Positions 21,097 through 33,022 of a DNA stretch of 64,000 nt are shown here, piece after piece. Below the pieces are notes generated by a model. The model did no database searches and had not been told where the DNA came from. It saw nothing but the letters and a program-made list of their open reading frames with translations. A program made the position numbers and the translations under genes. Source of the DNA: Stromatinia cepivora (taxonomy: Eukaryota > Ascomycota > Leotiomycetes > Helotiales > Sclerotiniaceae); contig RCTD01000017.1 of assembly GCA_014898415.1 (NCBI GenBank), positions 1,351,121-1,415,120 on the forward strand, read 5' to 3'. Position 1 is the stretch's first letter; every line of letters starts with the position of its first letter.

Positions 21097-22683
21097 ATGG
21101 TCTTGCCACAGCAAACAACCCAATTATTTAAGTTAGGCTTAATCTTCATTGCTACAATTGGCCTTGGTTGGTATCTTTTCTTAGATCACGATTATCATGA
21201 GACAATTCAAATCGCAGTCTCGGGAAAAAAAGGAGTCTTCATTCAAAAAGCTCTTCGCACGGATATCGATGGACCTTTTGATAATTCGTCTCTAATTGAA
21301 CTCTGTGAAAACATAGAATGGAGAGAAGGATTAATATTTCAATGTGAAGCACCATATGGAGGAGTTGCAAATATTCGAAATATATTGCTGAATTGTTTTC
21401 GATATGCCATTGAAGCCGGAGGTATTGATACTGACCCATTCCTTCTTCATTCACCCGCTAACTTTTCAGCAACATCAATTGTCGTTCCGGAACTTAAACT
21501 TTGGATACCTCAGAATGACAGTCCAAATACACCAGATCCAGAGTCGAATACCGAATTAGAAAGCAGAAAAGAAAAAGACAATGCAGCGCATGTCCCATTC
21601 TCACATCTCTTCGACCTTGATTTCTTTAAAGAATCTTTAAGTGAAGCTTGTCCTCGCATCAAGTTCATTCCACACGTCAACGACTTATATACAGTTCCTA
21701 GCACACAAAATCCACACCCACTTGACCCAGGTTCATTATCCTCAGAAAAGCTAGAAGAACCATTTGAATCTCTCCTCGCAAAGCCCGGCACATGGGCCAA
21801 AGATTTTACAAACTGGCTTAATAAAACAAATACCAAGTTCTCAGAAAAACAGCCCATGCGTGTGACCATCAAAGAATCATTACTACATTGGCCATTAAAT
21901 CACGATGATTCCGACTTCGTAGCTCAATTTGGAAGAATAATCCGTCCCAATCTCGAAATTCGCACTCTCGCCTCAACAGTCCTCTACACCTTATCCCGAA
22001 AATACAATCTCCGATACAACGCCAGCGAAGGAATCCAACAAAACATGTACTACGGCGCACATCTCCGCACCGGCGCCGACGCCCAAGCAGCAAATTGGAC
22101 AAGTTTCGGAAAACAAACCCAAAATTACCTTCAGGCATGTAAACACCATAAACTCCGCATCATCTACCTCGTCTGCACCTCCGAAAACGATATCAAACTT
22201 TTCACCTCCCTCGCTCATAAATACACTACATACGATATCCACGTCGCCACAGCCCCCACCCTCCTCTCACTCCACCCCAACCACCTAACCACCTACCTTA
22301 CGCTCTCCTCCCCGCAACGCGCACTAGTAAACCACGAAATGCTACTCAAATCCTCCATTTTCGGCGGCACGCTCGAATCATCTTATTCGTGGAATATAGC
22401 ACTTCGTCGACATATCGTGTGGGGAAACGGAACGTGGATCCCGCAAGGAAGCGATTTTACTTTTGATAGGGGCGATGTGGTCACAGATCGCAATGGGGCA
22501 GATGCGGGGATGAGGTGGGGTCCCGTGGGTGGCTATGGTGGGGGTGGGTTTCAGAGTTTTAGGGATGGGGCGGCGGGGGGGAGGGATGGTGGGGGGGTGC
22601 GTGGGAGGGGAACTTATGGGTTGAGTGTGGTTTTTGGGGAGGCGGGGAGGGGGCAGGAGTGGGAGAGGGGGTTGTGGCCTTGA
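21097..22683 (+). CDS. GDP-fucose protein O-fucosyltransferase-like type II membrane protein
   Basis: This is a single exon of 528 residues. An N-terminal signal anchor (LGLIFIATIGLGWYLFL) gives a type II Golgi/ER topology. 'FQCEAPYGGVANIRNILLNC' near residue 85 and 'YYGAHLRTGADA' near residue 325 match the O-FucT-like superfamily, where H-L-R-x-G-x-D contributes to GDP-sugar binding. A late 'GGTLESSYSWNIALRRHIVW' is also typical of the fungal branch. It likely transfers a sugar from GDP-fucose or a similar donor to protein; the substrate is unknown. The last 60 codons are Gly-rich and very G-rich at third positions, unlike the C-ending codons just before. The family's C-terminal 'GLSV...' wording is recognisable but stretched by glycine. 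Confidence 0.8.
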   Translation: MVLPQQTTQLFKLGLIFIATIGLGWYLFLDHDYHETIQIAVSGKKGVFIQKALRTDIDGPFDNSSLIELCENIEWREGLIFQCEAPYGGVANIRNILLNCFRYAIEAGGIDTDPFLLHSPANFSATSIVVPELKLWIPQNDSPNTPDPESNTELESRKEKDNAAHVPFSHLFDLDFFKESLSEACPRIKFIPHVNDLYTVPSTQNPHPLDPGSLSSEKLEEPFESLLAKPGTWAKDFTNWLNKTNTKFSEKQPMRVTIKESLLHWPLNHDDSDFVAQFGRIIRPNLEIRTLASTVLYTLSRKYNLRYNASEGIQQNMYYGAHLRTGADAQAANWTSFGKQTQNYLQACKHHKLRIIYLVCTSENDIKLFTSLAHKYTTYDIHVATAPTLLSLHPNHLTTYLTLSSPQRALVNHEMLLKSSIFGGTLESSYSWNIALRRHIVWGNGTWIPQGSDFTFDRGDVVTDRNGADAGMRWGPVGGYGGGGFQSFRDGAAGGRDGGGVRGRGTYGLSVVFGEAGRGQEWERGLWP

Positions 22684-23009
22684 GTGATGATTTGGGGGGT
22701 GGGGGTGGGGTGAGTTGTAAGGTTTCGTAATATGGGTATTTTGATTTGTGTTGAGATTTGATTTGTTTTTGTTGCTGTTGAGTCGAGTTTTTTTATTACA
22801 CTTTTTGTGATACATGTAATTTAAAGATCAGAGAAAATCACCACAATTCAATATAGAGCATCTAGAAATCTACAAATCAGAGGAAGAAAATTCATTAGTG
22901 TGACATGAGATACAACTCCGAGTACCCGTATATCTAATAAAGAGAAACGAACGAGGAGAGATTTTCAGACAGATTCTATATATATATCGAAAAATTTATT
23001 AATGTGGCA
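22684..23009. other. Intergenic, 3' flank
   Basis: No gene seen. Confidence 0.4.
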
Positions 23010-23017
23010 CTGGGAAG
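23010..23017. repeat. Left target-site duplication of the MITE
   Basis: CTGGGAAG, identical to the 8 bp immediately following the element. Confidence 0.9.
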
Positions 23018-23568
23018 TAGGCTGCGCAACGGGTACCCATAAGGCGGGTAATAACCTTGATAGATAATCTGCGGATTATCTGTGATAAAGCGGATAATTC
23101 AAAATTTGGGATGAGTAATCTACAAAGCGAATATAGATTATCCATAAATATTCATTTATTTGTGTATTGTATAATATTTTATAAAATTAATATAATTTTA
23201 TAATTAATATAAAAATTAATATAAATCTAAACTTGGATCATTTTTGAGTTATAAAATGATTTAAGAATAATTTCAAATTTAAACGAAAAATGAATAATCT
23301 ATAAATAATCTATAGATTATCTATAAATAACCCATATACCTATGAATTATTTGCAAATTATCTGTATATCCGTAAATTACTCATAGATAATTTATCTATT
23401 TATAAATAAATAAATTATCTATAAATAATCCGCGGATTATTTATAATAAAACAAATAATTTTAAATCTAAATAAATAATCTGCAGAACGAATAGAATCTT
23501 TGATGAATACCCACAAAACAGATTATCCACGGATAACCCATAGATACAGATAATTTTTGCGCAGCCTA
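23018..23568. mobile_element. Non-autonomous hAT-type MITE (551 bp)
   Basis: The element has perfect 12-bp terminal inverted repeats, TAGGCTGCGCAA at the left and its reverse complement at 23557-23568. It is flanked by a perfect 8-bp duplication, CTGGGAAG. The 8-bp duplication and the TAG...TGCGCAA terminus are typical of hAT superfamily elements. The interior has no coding frame; it is very AT-rich and filled with degenerate direct and inverted copies of GATAATC/GATTATC-like units, consistent with subterminal transposase-binding repeats and strong folding potential. The perfect duplication and termini suggest a fairly recent insertion. An autonomous partner is not present in the window. Confidence 0.88.
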
Positions 23569-23576
23569 CTGGGAAG
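23569..23576. repeat. Right target-site duplication of the MITE
   Basis: CTGGGAAG, matching the left flank exactly. Confidence 0.9.
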
Positions 23577-24233
23577 TTACCCTTCTTTAATCTTCTGGCG
23601 TATTGAGTAATGATTAACATAAGTCTCAAGATCCTATATTTCTATTCTAATGTGCTCTCTAGTATCTAAGAAATACCTAGATCCTACCCATCGCATCACC
23701 CAATCTTGCCGGAGATAGAGGTATATCACAACATACCATATCGCAAGACAAACGTGTTTCTTCACACTACTTTACAAACCGATTTACCCGTCAGCCGACT
23801 TCCAGACTCCTATCCACAAACCAGCGAATGTGTCATTGAAAGGTTTTGAAAACTCTGATATGGTGCTATATTGGCTGTCCCGGCTCTGAAAAGTAGGCAC
23901 CCGGTCGTGTTGAGTGTGGAATGGTGTTGGATAGGGGATAGGTATTTATGTTGTGGGATTGGTGTTGATTTAAGGTAGTTAAGTTGTGTGGAGAATGGAG
24001 GAGAGATCTTGTTGTTTTGTCACGGTATGGTGGGTAGTGGATACCAGAAATTGGCTTGTTGTTTGCGTGTTATCGGTTCGGTGTTTAATCCAGATGGCAG
24101 TGAACCCTTGAAGATTGTAGAATGCGTTAAGGATGAACGGAAAAGAGTGAAAGGTCCAACCAACGTTCCACATTTCACACCCAACCCCGCAACCACAAAT
24201 CCCCAGCATCCAACCACCACATCCATATCCCCC
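23577..24233. other. Intergenic, 3' flank of the 24.2-25.2 kb gene
   Basis: A plus-strand frame at 23988-24530 is antisense to the gene's second exon and is not called. Confidence 0.4.
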
Positions 24234-25196
24234 TCAACCCCACAACCCCTTCCCACTCTCAATACTCCCCCTCAATTTCTCCAAACTAGCCGTAGTCAAG
24301 CACAGCCAATCAGCCTCCCTTCCCACCTTTCCCCTTCCCCTCGCATAAAACCCCAACGTACCAATTTGCACCCGCCAAGTCTCGCGACAATTGACAAAGC
24401 TATATTTGCCCTTCATACCCTTTGCATCTTTAAACGTGATATCTACTTTTGCACTCGGGAGTTGAGTTGTGCGAACTCGGAAGAGGAGATCACGATGCCC
24501 GAGTTTTTTGGTTTCTTGGAGGGTTCGTGAACCTAGGGATGTCATCTGTGGTAATGTGATGTTAGAGATGTGCAAGAGCCAGGAAATGGAAAGGAACGCG
24601 ATTATGTGTCAAAGGAGTATGTAGGGAATCGTGGGACGACTTACAATAGCAATCTCAACCACCGAGAAAATATTCAATGGATTCGGCATACTTATAATAA
24701 TCGCCGGATGATCAAAAGCATTTACATGTAACTTAGGATCAACAAAAGCATTATGTACAATATCCACTTTCGAAGGAAGCCAAACCACTGTCCCAGGAGT
24801 AATATCTCGAATATGAATTGGTTGAATATAATATTCAGGAGGTTGAGTAGGTGTTGGAGCATTCGGAACGATGGAAGGTCTAGCCAAAGAGAGAGAAAGT
24901 GAACGAGTAATTGGAGAATGAATACCAGGTGATCTTTCGCTAGATGATGGTAAGGTTATTCTTTTGGGCGTTGCGGTGGTTCTTTTGGTAGGAGGAGGAG
25001 ATGATGATGTTAAATCTATGATGAGTGGATTTTTGGCTTTGGCTTTGGCTTTGGAAGGGGCTGGATGTTTGTGAGCTGGATTTTTGTGAACACGATGTTT
25101 ATTGCCAGCTCGTGTTAAAGTTGATCGAAGTTTGCTCCTTTCCTTGATGGATTTTGGTTTAGCCTTCGATTTTGTTACTGTCTTGAACTTTGACAT
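24234..25196 (-). CDS. Conserved fungal protein, basic N-terminus plus C-terminal domain
   Basis: There are two exons, 25196-24645 and 24545-24234 (287 aa), with a 99-nt intron (GTAAGT donor, TCTAACATC branch, CACAG acceptor) in phase 0. The N-terminus is rich in Lys/Ser/Ala and probably disordered. It carries a SIM-like 'LIIDLTSSSP' that could bind SUMO (inference). The C-terminal half starts at 'IHIRDITPGTVVWLPSKVDI' and continues through D-H-P-A-I-I-I-S. I recall this R-D-I-x-P-G-T-x-x-W-L-P ... D-H-P family as frequent and uncharacterised in leotiomycete genomes. It has no membrane segment. Nuclear location is plausible from the basic stretch. Confidence 0.72.
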
Positions 25197-26338
25197 TTTG
25201 GTGGAGGGAAGTGTAGGCAGTGTATTCAGTGTAGCCAGTAGCCAAAGCCAATGTATCCAGATAATAAAAGCCATAAACTCTCTCAAACCAAAGACACACC
25301 CCCTTTTATAGATAGGTATCCAATCTCTCAATCTCTCTCAACATTCAAAACTTAACCCAAATCCACTTGTAAAACAATCTTTCAATCTCCCAAAAATCAA
25401 AATCTCAAAAATATCAAAACTCTCCTCTGCCTCTGCTTCTCAAATTCAGATTCAAATTCAAATTTCCCAAAAAAATAAACAAATTTAAATCCAAACCTCA
25501 AAAATCCCCCTTCAATCCCTCATAATATACCAACACCACAATCCCAATCCCAAACAAAGAACCTTCAATCGAAGAAAAAAAGAAAAGTAGAATATTTCCC
25601 GGAAATCCAAATTCAGATCCTTTGTTCAAATACCAGGAACTACCAGTAGATACTACTCCTCATCCAACATACAAACAAATATTCTCCTTTAATAAATCTA
25701 CCTAGTAGCAAGAAAATAGATAGATAGGTACTAGCTGGAAATTATACCTAATCTAATCTTCGATATAAATAGAAGGTAGTTGAAAGGGAGAAAGGTTGAA
25801 GAGAAGCGTTAGTTTCAAGTTATCTAGGTAGTTTTGGGTACGGTCTATCAAAGAGTTACCTAGAACTAGAGTTAGGATAATGAAGATTAGTCAGCTAGAT
25901 TGGTTGCACATCTATTATGCATAATTAATTATTCATAAATTTTATTCTTTCAGGGGAATTATCAACCATATCTCAATCTTCAGATCTTGACGCTTGCAAT
26001 TTTCAAGCAATAACCTAATTCTCTCATTCTTTCATTCTTTTCACGAGAAATCCTCAAAACAGTATGGATATCAAGATCATATTCACAATTACTTCGGATT
26101 AAGTTATTAAGATACCTCATCTCCTCCCGAGTCCCGATCCCCTTATGTATCCGAATAATGCAAAATGCACACCGTATCTATCTTCATCCAACTGGCCATC
26201 CGATGAAATGCAACTAATAAAACTCCCAAAACCCAGTGATATCCCTAAATTGATATACAATACCCCTACGACTTTCCTTTCGCATCACACAATCCCATAT
26301 GTACAACAACATCCTTCTCAAATCCTCCTCTTCCACCC
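25197..26338. other. Intergenic
   Basis: No supportable gene. It contains the 5' flank of the preceding gene and the probable 3' UTR of the CorA gene. Confidence 0.4.
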
Positions 26339-29096
26339 CTAAACAATCTTATAAGCCGTCTTAGCAATATAGAAGCAAGCCAGTCCAAAAGCTAATAATC
26401 CAGCTGTAATACACCAAAACCATGTCAAATCTCCCTCATACTCTTGACCTGGTACCCATACGTTCATACCCCAAAGACCAGTAATGATATTCATGGGTAG
26501 GACGATTGTTCCTAGAACCGTAAGTTTGCCAAGAACGTCAGCGGTTTGTTCTTGACGTTCATTCATACGAATGTTGATTTGAGCAAGATAGTTGCCGTGA
26601 GAGCGAGCTAGGATTCTATAACCGTGTTAGTGATGCATATTTATGCTCAAAGTTTTAGGATGACATACTTTTCGTAATGAGATAAATTTCCAGTCATAGT
26701 AACAATATGATCCTGAATATCTCCCAAATATAATCCAATCTCACTTCGTGGTGCAATTTCCCACTGCTCATTACACCTTTTGGCGAATCCCTTGATAACA
26801 TCTGCTTTGTTACCTAGCAATCTGTAAAGACCCATAACTTTCTTTCGACAATCACCAACTCTTCGAAGCATATCTCCTCCACTTTCTCCTGATGTACCAT
26901 CCCCGGCCTCGGATTTTTTCTCATTATCCTTATTTGACTTTTCATTCTCTGCGGGAGAGTGAAGTTTCAAAATAGCATCATCAATATCATCAACTTCATC
27001 TTCGATAGTTTGAATTAAAGGAGCAAAAACATCAGTAATGTCATCAATGATAGCATATGATATCCAATCAGCTGTGAGCCTCAGGTAATCTTTCAATTGT
27101 CGAATCCTTCGTCGAACATTTGCTGGATGTGGCGTTTGAGAAAAGTGAAAACTGATAACCCCTTCACGAAAGACTACTACATACATATTGACAGGCTCTA
27201 AGAAATTCTCGTTGTTCATATCCTGTTCGAATGATCGATAATTGACAAAGTAGTAATGTCGAAATAACTCTACCTTTTCTCGAGCTTCCTGCATTAAAAT
27301 ATCCTCAGCTGTCAATGGATGTATTCCAAAGGCTTTCGAAATGATCTTCATCTCTGCATCCGTTGGAGAAAGAACATCAAGCCACCAGGTAGGACGATCA
27401 CCATATTTTTTCGGCTTCTCTTCAATCGGTGGAGTAGACTTCGGTGGAGGTGACTTATTCGGAGATGCTTCGCCAGATGTTTGTCTAGAATGCGATCTTG
27501 AAGTACGTCCCATACGTCCCGATTCAGTGCGTTTTGATTCTTGGTTTGCCATATCAATTATTGATGACTGACGAGTTTCCGATCTAGAATTTTCATGATT
27601 TTGCCCCAGGGCATGGTTTATATATGCATTTTCGCGGCGAACTTCCACATCATCGGCTTCATCCTCTGTTTCAGATTCAGAACTATCATCAAGTATAGGA
27701 CGATCGGGAATAAATAATTCTTTGAAGCTTCCACCAGGTTGAACAAGTTCTGAAATTGTCTGACTGTGAATTGTGCTTGGAAATTCTTCATTGAAATAGG
27801 TGAATCGGTATGGTGCATCATCCTCTGCTCGATGCCAACCTTTATGAATTGGTCGAAGTCGTCCACCTATCAATTGAGGCTCAGTAATCTTTTTAGCCCG
27901 TCGCTCCTCACTTCTACCTTCTTTTTCAAATCTGCTCCAATCATCAAGGAAAGATAGATCTGGAAATTTTCGTTTATGGCGGCGCGGCCTGTATGCTCCA
28001 TCTTCTTGCTGAGGAATATCTTCTTCTGCCATTTCAGACATATCGACTGGAAAGCAAACATCTTCCTCGGCTTGCATTGCTATAGTATGTCTACGTTCTC
28101 CATATGAAGATCCCTTTCGTGGGGAACCGGGAATTGAATCGTCCTGACATGCCTCCTCTGGGAGGGACCTGAAAGATCTCATCGACCCTATATGCATAGA
28201 ATCTCGATCTGGAGAGTGATCGCGAACCATCACATCTCCAAAGCTCATATCCTGATTCGTAGCCCCGAGCACTGGAGACCCTGGAACCGAGGGTGGATAA
28301 TTAACATTATATTCATCATTCTGCCTAGCCAATCCAGAAGTAGTCTTTTCGAAAATTGTTCTCCTTTTGCTATGACCTGATGACCTGCTCGAGCTTCGGC
28401 GACTACGTTTCCCTTGTTGAGCGAGAGTATTAGAACTTTTAGATTTCGAAGAGCTAGATATAAGTGGAGTTCTCTCATCGGTTTCTTCTATTAGAGCTTC
28501 GTCGTCGGTATCATTCTTCGATTTTCCGGTCGCAGGCTTTCGGGTGACAGTATCCGATGATTTGAATGGATTACTATATGAAGGTCGACCGAAAGAAGGA
28601 CTATCATACATCTGACCGAAAGCATTTTGTCCCATTGTCGAAGATCTTCGAGGTCGCATACTTTGATGTTCTCTGTCGCAAAAGTATATTAGCGGATGAG
28701 ATACATTGTATGCCATCAAAAAACTAACCTGTGATCCAAAAGTTCCTCACTCTCGATACTAGTCGTACTTAAATTTCTTCCTCTATAAAAACTTGACCTG
28801 GCAGCACTTTGCGGAACAACTCGTTGTGCCATCGGTGTTTCAGGCATACCATTCCCATCCTCGGTTGATGCAGCAAAAGATTGTCTTCTAGGTCTCTTTT
28901 TCTTTCCACCTCGATGATTATTTCTTTTCTTCTTGTTGTTCCTCTCTTTCCCGATGTTTGGCATTGAAGTCGCATTGGAATCATTGACATTATCTTGTGG
29001 TGGCTGTATAGCAGTAGGTTCCGGTCTTTGAGGTGTTGTGTTCCGAGTAGTTGAGCTCGTAGACTCTGTCGCACAAGGTAGGAGTGGTGCAGACAT
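26339..29096 (-). CDS. CorA/Alr-type Mg2+ transporter
   Basis: There are three exons, 29096-28729, 28672-26669 and 26615-26339 (882 aa). The introns (56 and 53 nt) have GTTAGT/GTATGT donors and CTAAT/CTAAC branch sites and keep the frame. The N-terminal 450 residues are disordered, with basic and Ser/Arg-rich blocks. The CorA cytosolic funnel starts near 'RPTWWLDVLSPTDAEMKIIS' and runs through 'GIHPLTAEDILMQEAREKVE'. Two closing transmembrane helices flank the signature 'GLWGMNVWVPGQ', containing the obligatory G-M-N selectivity motif. This fits fungal plasma-membrane Alr1/Mnr2-like magnesium channels, with gating by cytosolic Mg2+. Length is normal for the fungal plasma-membrane or vacuolar class. 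Which of Alr1 or Mnr2 it corresponds to is not resolved. Confidence 0.93.
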
Positions 29097-29694
29097 TGTG
29101 AAGAAAACGTATGGTTACCAATGTTTTGACCGGCTGATGGCCGATATGAGGTAAGGTTAAGGTAAGGAGCGGCGGGCCTGGCCAATTGTAGAATGATCCA
29201 ATAATTCTTCAACCTGCGAGAAGATAGATAAGGGTAATAAGTTCTTTTTTCGCGATACAATTCATTTGTGTTGTGTAGAACGAGGCGAAGTGCAGTATCT
29301 GATCGACAGAGGTTGTGCGTGTGAAGGAAAAAGTTGTTTGGTTTAGTTCAAGTATGCGCGCTATCTATCCTAACTACATTCATGACGCTTGGAATTCCGA
29401 ACCTTGGAACACTTGGTAGAAGCTTAACCCCTAATAAAAGATAAGGGGGTTGGACTATAAAAGATAGAGAAAAGAGAAGAAAAGAAAAGAAAATATAAAA
29501 AAATATTCTTTCCGAATGCGACAACAATAAGGGAAGAAAAATGACAAGGGAATTAAGCTTCTGTTTGACCGTTTTGGTGTTACATAGTGGCGGCGTTTGG
29601 AGTATGTATTAGGCTTCACTTGTGTAACTTATTGACCATTTTATATTAGTAATAATTGAAGTATGAGTAATATTTATTAATGTCGTGTGCCCAG
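29097..29694. other. Intergenic, CorA promoter side
   Basis: No gene. It lies between the CorA start and the 3' end of the next minus-strand gene and probably holds the CorA promoter. Confidence 0.4.
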
Positions 29695-30319
29695 CTAACC
29701 TGTTTTATCCCAATTAATCCGGAAAGCAACTCTCTCACACCATACCTTCTGCGACTTCTCAATTCCCTTCGGACCATTAATCCAACTCGCATTCCCCATA
29801 ACCTTCACCAATCTATCTACATCATTGATTTTCCCCAACCAATATACATCAGCTCGTTCTACCTTCCTCTCTCTCTTTTCTATCGCCATGCTTGTTTGTC
29901 TATATGGTTTTCCAGCAGTTTTACCAGCAGTGCCAAGTGTGCATCCGATGTAAATCGTGGTGGAGGCTTCGATCGGACCAGTACCCCATTTTGGGCGATA
30001 ACCGACTAGGAGCTTGGAGGTCAGTCATTTCCCACAAAGGAAGGCTTTTGGAAGTAATGAGGAACCAAAGCTGCATAGGCTGAGGAAGTTAAAAGAGCAC
30101 AAAATATCAAAGATAAATTTGGCGGTTTTAGACGAAGGAATGCGAGTTAATGGAAGGATTATACTCACGTGCATATGATGAAGGGCTGTTGGGGTGAGTG
30201 GTGGGAGAATAGAAACGGACGTAGTAAAGTTGGTAGGCTGAAGATGCGGATACGATAGATGAAGCGGCGTTGAAGTCTTGAAGACCAGTTTTGGTAGGTT
30301 GTGGTGGAGTGGTTGACAT
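29695..30319 (-). CDS. Small conserved-looking two-exon protein (153 aa)
   Basis: Exons are 30319-30169 and 30005-29695. The 163-nt intron (GTGAGT donor, TCCTAG acceptor) is longer than others here, but it is the only choice found that joins the N-terminal part (MSTTPPQPTKTGLQDFNAAS, then 'SAYQLYYVRFYSPTTHP') to the C-terminal frame ('LGYRPKWGTGPIEASTTIYI'). The C-terminal part has a helical K/R/E segment and ends '...CERVAFRINWDKTG'. No signal peptide. A weakly hydrophobic stretch 'TTIYIGCTLGTAG' might be membrane-associated. The family is not named. A nearer acceptor (CCTCAG) leads to a stop, so the longer intron is preferred. Confidence 0.6.
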
Positions 30320-31758
30320 TGTGAAGGTTGTGGAAGGTTACTGACAGTTTCATCGGTATGGGAGACTTTTGATACCTGCTTTAAGGCTCGAGAAGATACT
30401 AAAGTAAGGAGTCTTACTCGTTAGTCTTTTTATAAAAGATGTATTATTGATTTGGAACTTACAAGAGTTCTTGTATAACGGATCTCGAGCGTTGGCCTGT
30501 GGGTGTTCTATGGTTGTACTGTAGGTGTCTATTTCAGCAAGGAGGAACAGAAGCCTTTGAAGAAGTAAAGTCATGGCCAGACACCAAGAATGGCCCGATT
30601 AAGTCAATCTTCAGAATCGAGCCACCAAGCCTTCCTGGCTCAAGCTAGTATTCGTCTCATTCACGAGAACTTTACTTGTTGGTCGCGCGGAGTGAGACAA
30701 AATTCATGTTGCATATCTGAATTCATGGGTTTTGGTAGTTTCTCGAGAAACTTCATTGGGGGGTAGGTGCAGTCTTTTCTCCCAGTTCTCACCCAGCTTT
30801 ACGATATGCAAGGAAACATGAATTTTGCTTCCAGGAAATCTTGCTCATGGAAGGTGTCATGCTTTTATTGCCATTCGATCTCAATCCGAACTGATGCTCC
30901 TATACCATTTCCTATGCACTCAATTCATATTCGCGCATCACTACGAAAGGGGTTGCGGGCTCCAAGTGGAGAATTCTGTTGCCACGAACAACATCAAGCC
31001 TACCTTTTGGAAGAAAAAATCATTGCCTCGACGAAATTAATTCTTTGAAAGATCGGCATCGAAATTAATGGTTGTTCACACTAAAAATATTAAGTGGTCT
31101 TCCTTTAGCGCAAATGTGCTGGCAGGTGCAGATAACTTTGCACTGAGCCAGAGATTCAGCAATCGTAAAAATTATCATTTACATAAAATTAATATATCTC
31201 TCCCATCCCATTCTTTTGAATATCAAGGGGCCAGGGCTGAGCACCCGTACCATGTGCCCAACCCTGCAAGGGGCCAACTCGGACGATTCGTTTCATCCAT
31301 GATAAAAGGACCTCGATGTAGACCACCTTACAAAGAAACAGGAGAAATAAGAAATCTTCAATCCAATTAACACTTGGAGAACCATGGTACGAGATGTTTT
31401 TGCAGACATGTCCTTGAAACATGTAATGATGTGGAATATTTACTGCATTGGAATCGTAGAGTACTTCAAAGAAGTCGGTACAGAATCCGCATGAATTGCA
31501 GTCGTATATTCTACCTACATTCTAGCTCCACCGAATATTGAACCTCTCAAACTTAGAAGAGATTTCATAAATGACTCCCTGCGTATCTGAAGAAATCAAA
31601 TTTTCTTTTCTAATCTTCTTATGCTACTTACTTATCTACATCTCTCCTTTAATCACCCATAACAGACCTCAAAATCAACCATAATACCAAAAATAACACA
31701 AAAACCACCTTTCCACTCCAAACAACCAACATCTTTCATATACAACAAGACCTTCACT
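30320..31758. other. Intergenic
   Basis: Several short overlapping frames on both strands, none with a domain; not called. Confidence 0.35.
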
Positions 31759-33022
31759 ATGCGAACCCAATGGAACGCCCGCGGAATCTTTTCCATCGAC
31801 CCCAAAGGAGACACCCCTTTCAACTGCGTTGGAATCTCCAAATCTAACCCCAACCATCCCAGATGCTTGAAAGCCATCGGAAAGTAAAAACGCATCGTAG
31901 CAGCCAAACTATTAAATAAACTTTCCTCACTACCTATTTACGGCCGAAACTATAATGAAAGAGAGGTCAAGGAGAGAATGGAGGAGTTATTGGGGGAAGT
32001 GCTATGTTGCATACACAAACGGGGTGGAAGTCATCCTCAGAATGAAGAGGTGGGGAGAAAGTGGTGGGAGAAAGTGGAGAGAGTGCAAAGGGTGATCGAG
32101 GAACAAGTGAGAGCGCAAGCTCCACTACGAATGGTGCAGAGGGAAAGGAATCAAATTCCTGTTGCGGTACTGGAGCCATTGGCTGCGGCGCAGGATTTCT
32201 TACCTTTGGAGATAAATCCAGTTCCGCTTGCGGATCGGAATAGGATGTTAGAAGGACGGTTTGCGCAGAGGAGGGAGTTGATAAGGAGGCAAGATGAATT
32301 CAGGATACGAGATGAGGAAAGAATTCGAGAGGAAGAGCGGCGGGAAAGGGAAGAGACGGCAAGAAGGGAAAGACAGGAGCGAGAAAGGCAGGAAAGAGAA
32401 GAGGAAGAAAGACGAGAAAAAGCCCGAAGACTACACCAAGCACGACTCCAAGCACAAAACGCAGCACAACAACGACAAGAACGAGATCTTCAAATCCAAG
32501 TCTTACAACAAGAAGCTGCTGCGCGCGTGCAAAATATCCGCAATCTCCGATTACGACGACTTGCCATTCCTGGACCAGTCGTAATACAACCAATATTTCG
32601 ACGACCTGCCATCCCTAGACTAATCGTAGTACAACCAATATTTCGACGACCCACTATCCTTGAACTCGTTGCGGTACAACCACTATTCCAACCCCGTCCC
32701 ATTCAACGCCCGCTCCTTCGTAAACCTCTCGGAGATTGTCCGTTGTGTTTTGAGCCTATTGCCCAAGATGAAGATGCGGAGTGGTGTCGTGCGCAATGTG
32801 GACAGAATGTTTGTAAGGGATGTTTTGAGCAGTGGCGGGTTAGTTTGCTGGGGAGAAGACAACTTACTTGTTGTATTTGGTATGTTTATTTTTTCCTTTT
32901 TGGTGTTTTCCTTTTGGTTTTCTTTTTTCGATGGATAGAGATTGGATGAGGGTGAGCTTATTAGATGAAATACTAACTCTGTGTGTAATAGTCGCGCGGT
33001 GTGGAAATCGGAGGGGGAATGA
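31759..33022 (+). CDS. RING-like Cys8 protein with coiled coil; upstream part cut by in-frame TAA
   Basis: From the ATG at 31978 two exons, 31978-32879 and 32992-33022, give 310 residues. The frame extends upstream to ATG 31759 (MRTQWNARGIFSIDPKGDTP...), broken once by TAA at 31885-31887. The upstream 42 codons plus 'KRIVAAKLLNKLSSLPIYG' look coding and resemble the N-terminus of a leotiomycete family. The body is an Arg/Glu-rich helix (about residues 100-170) followed by three Pro-rich 14-residue repeats (I-Q-P-I-F-R-R-P type). The C-terminus is RING-like with eight cysteines: C-P-L-C, C-R-A-Q-C, C-K-G-C, and C-C-I-C completed by splicing over a 112-nt intron (GTATGT, TACTAAC, ATAG). A possible E3 ligase, by inference. 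Without splicing the last Cys would be lost. Confidence 0.65.

Noticed and set aside
23988..24530. 180-codon plus frame
   Set aside because: It is antisense to the second exon of the conserved minus-strand gene and has no domain.
31653..31907. 84-codon minus frame
   Set aside because: Antisense to the interrupted N-terminus of the RING-like gene, which reads better on the plus strand.
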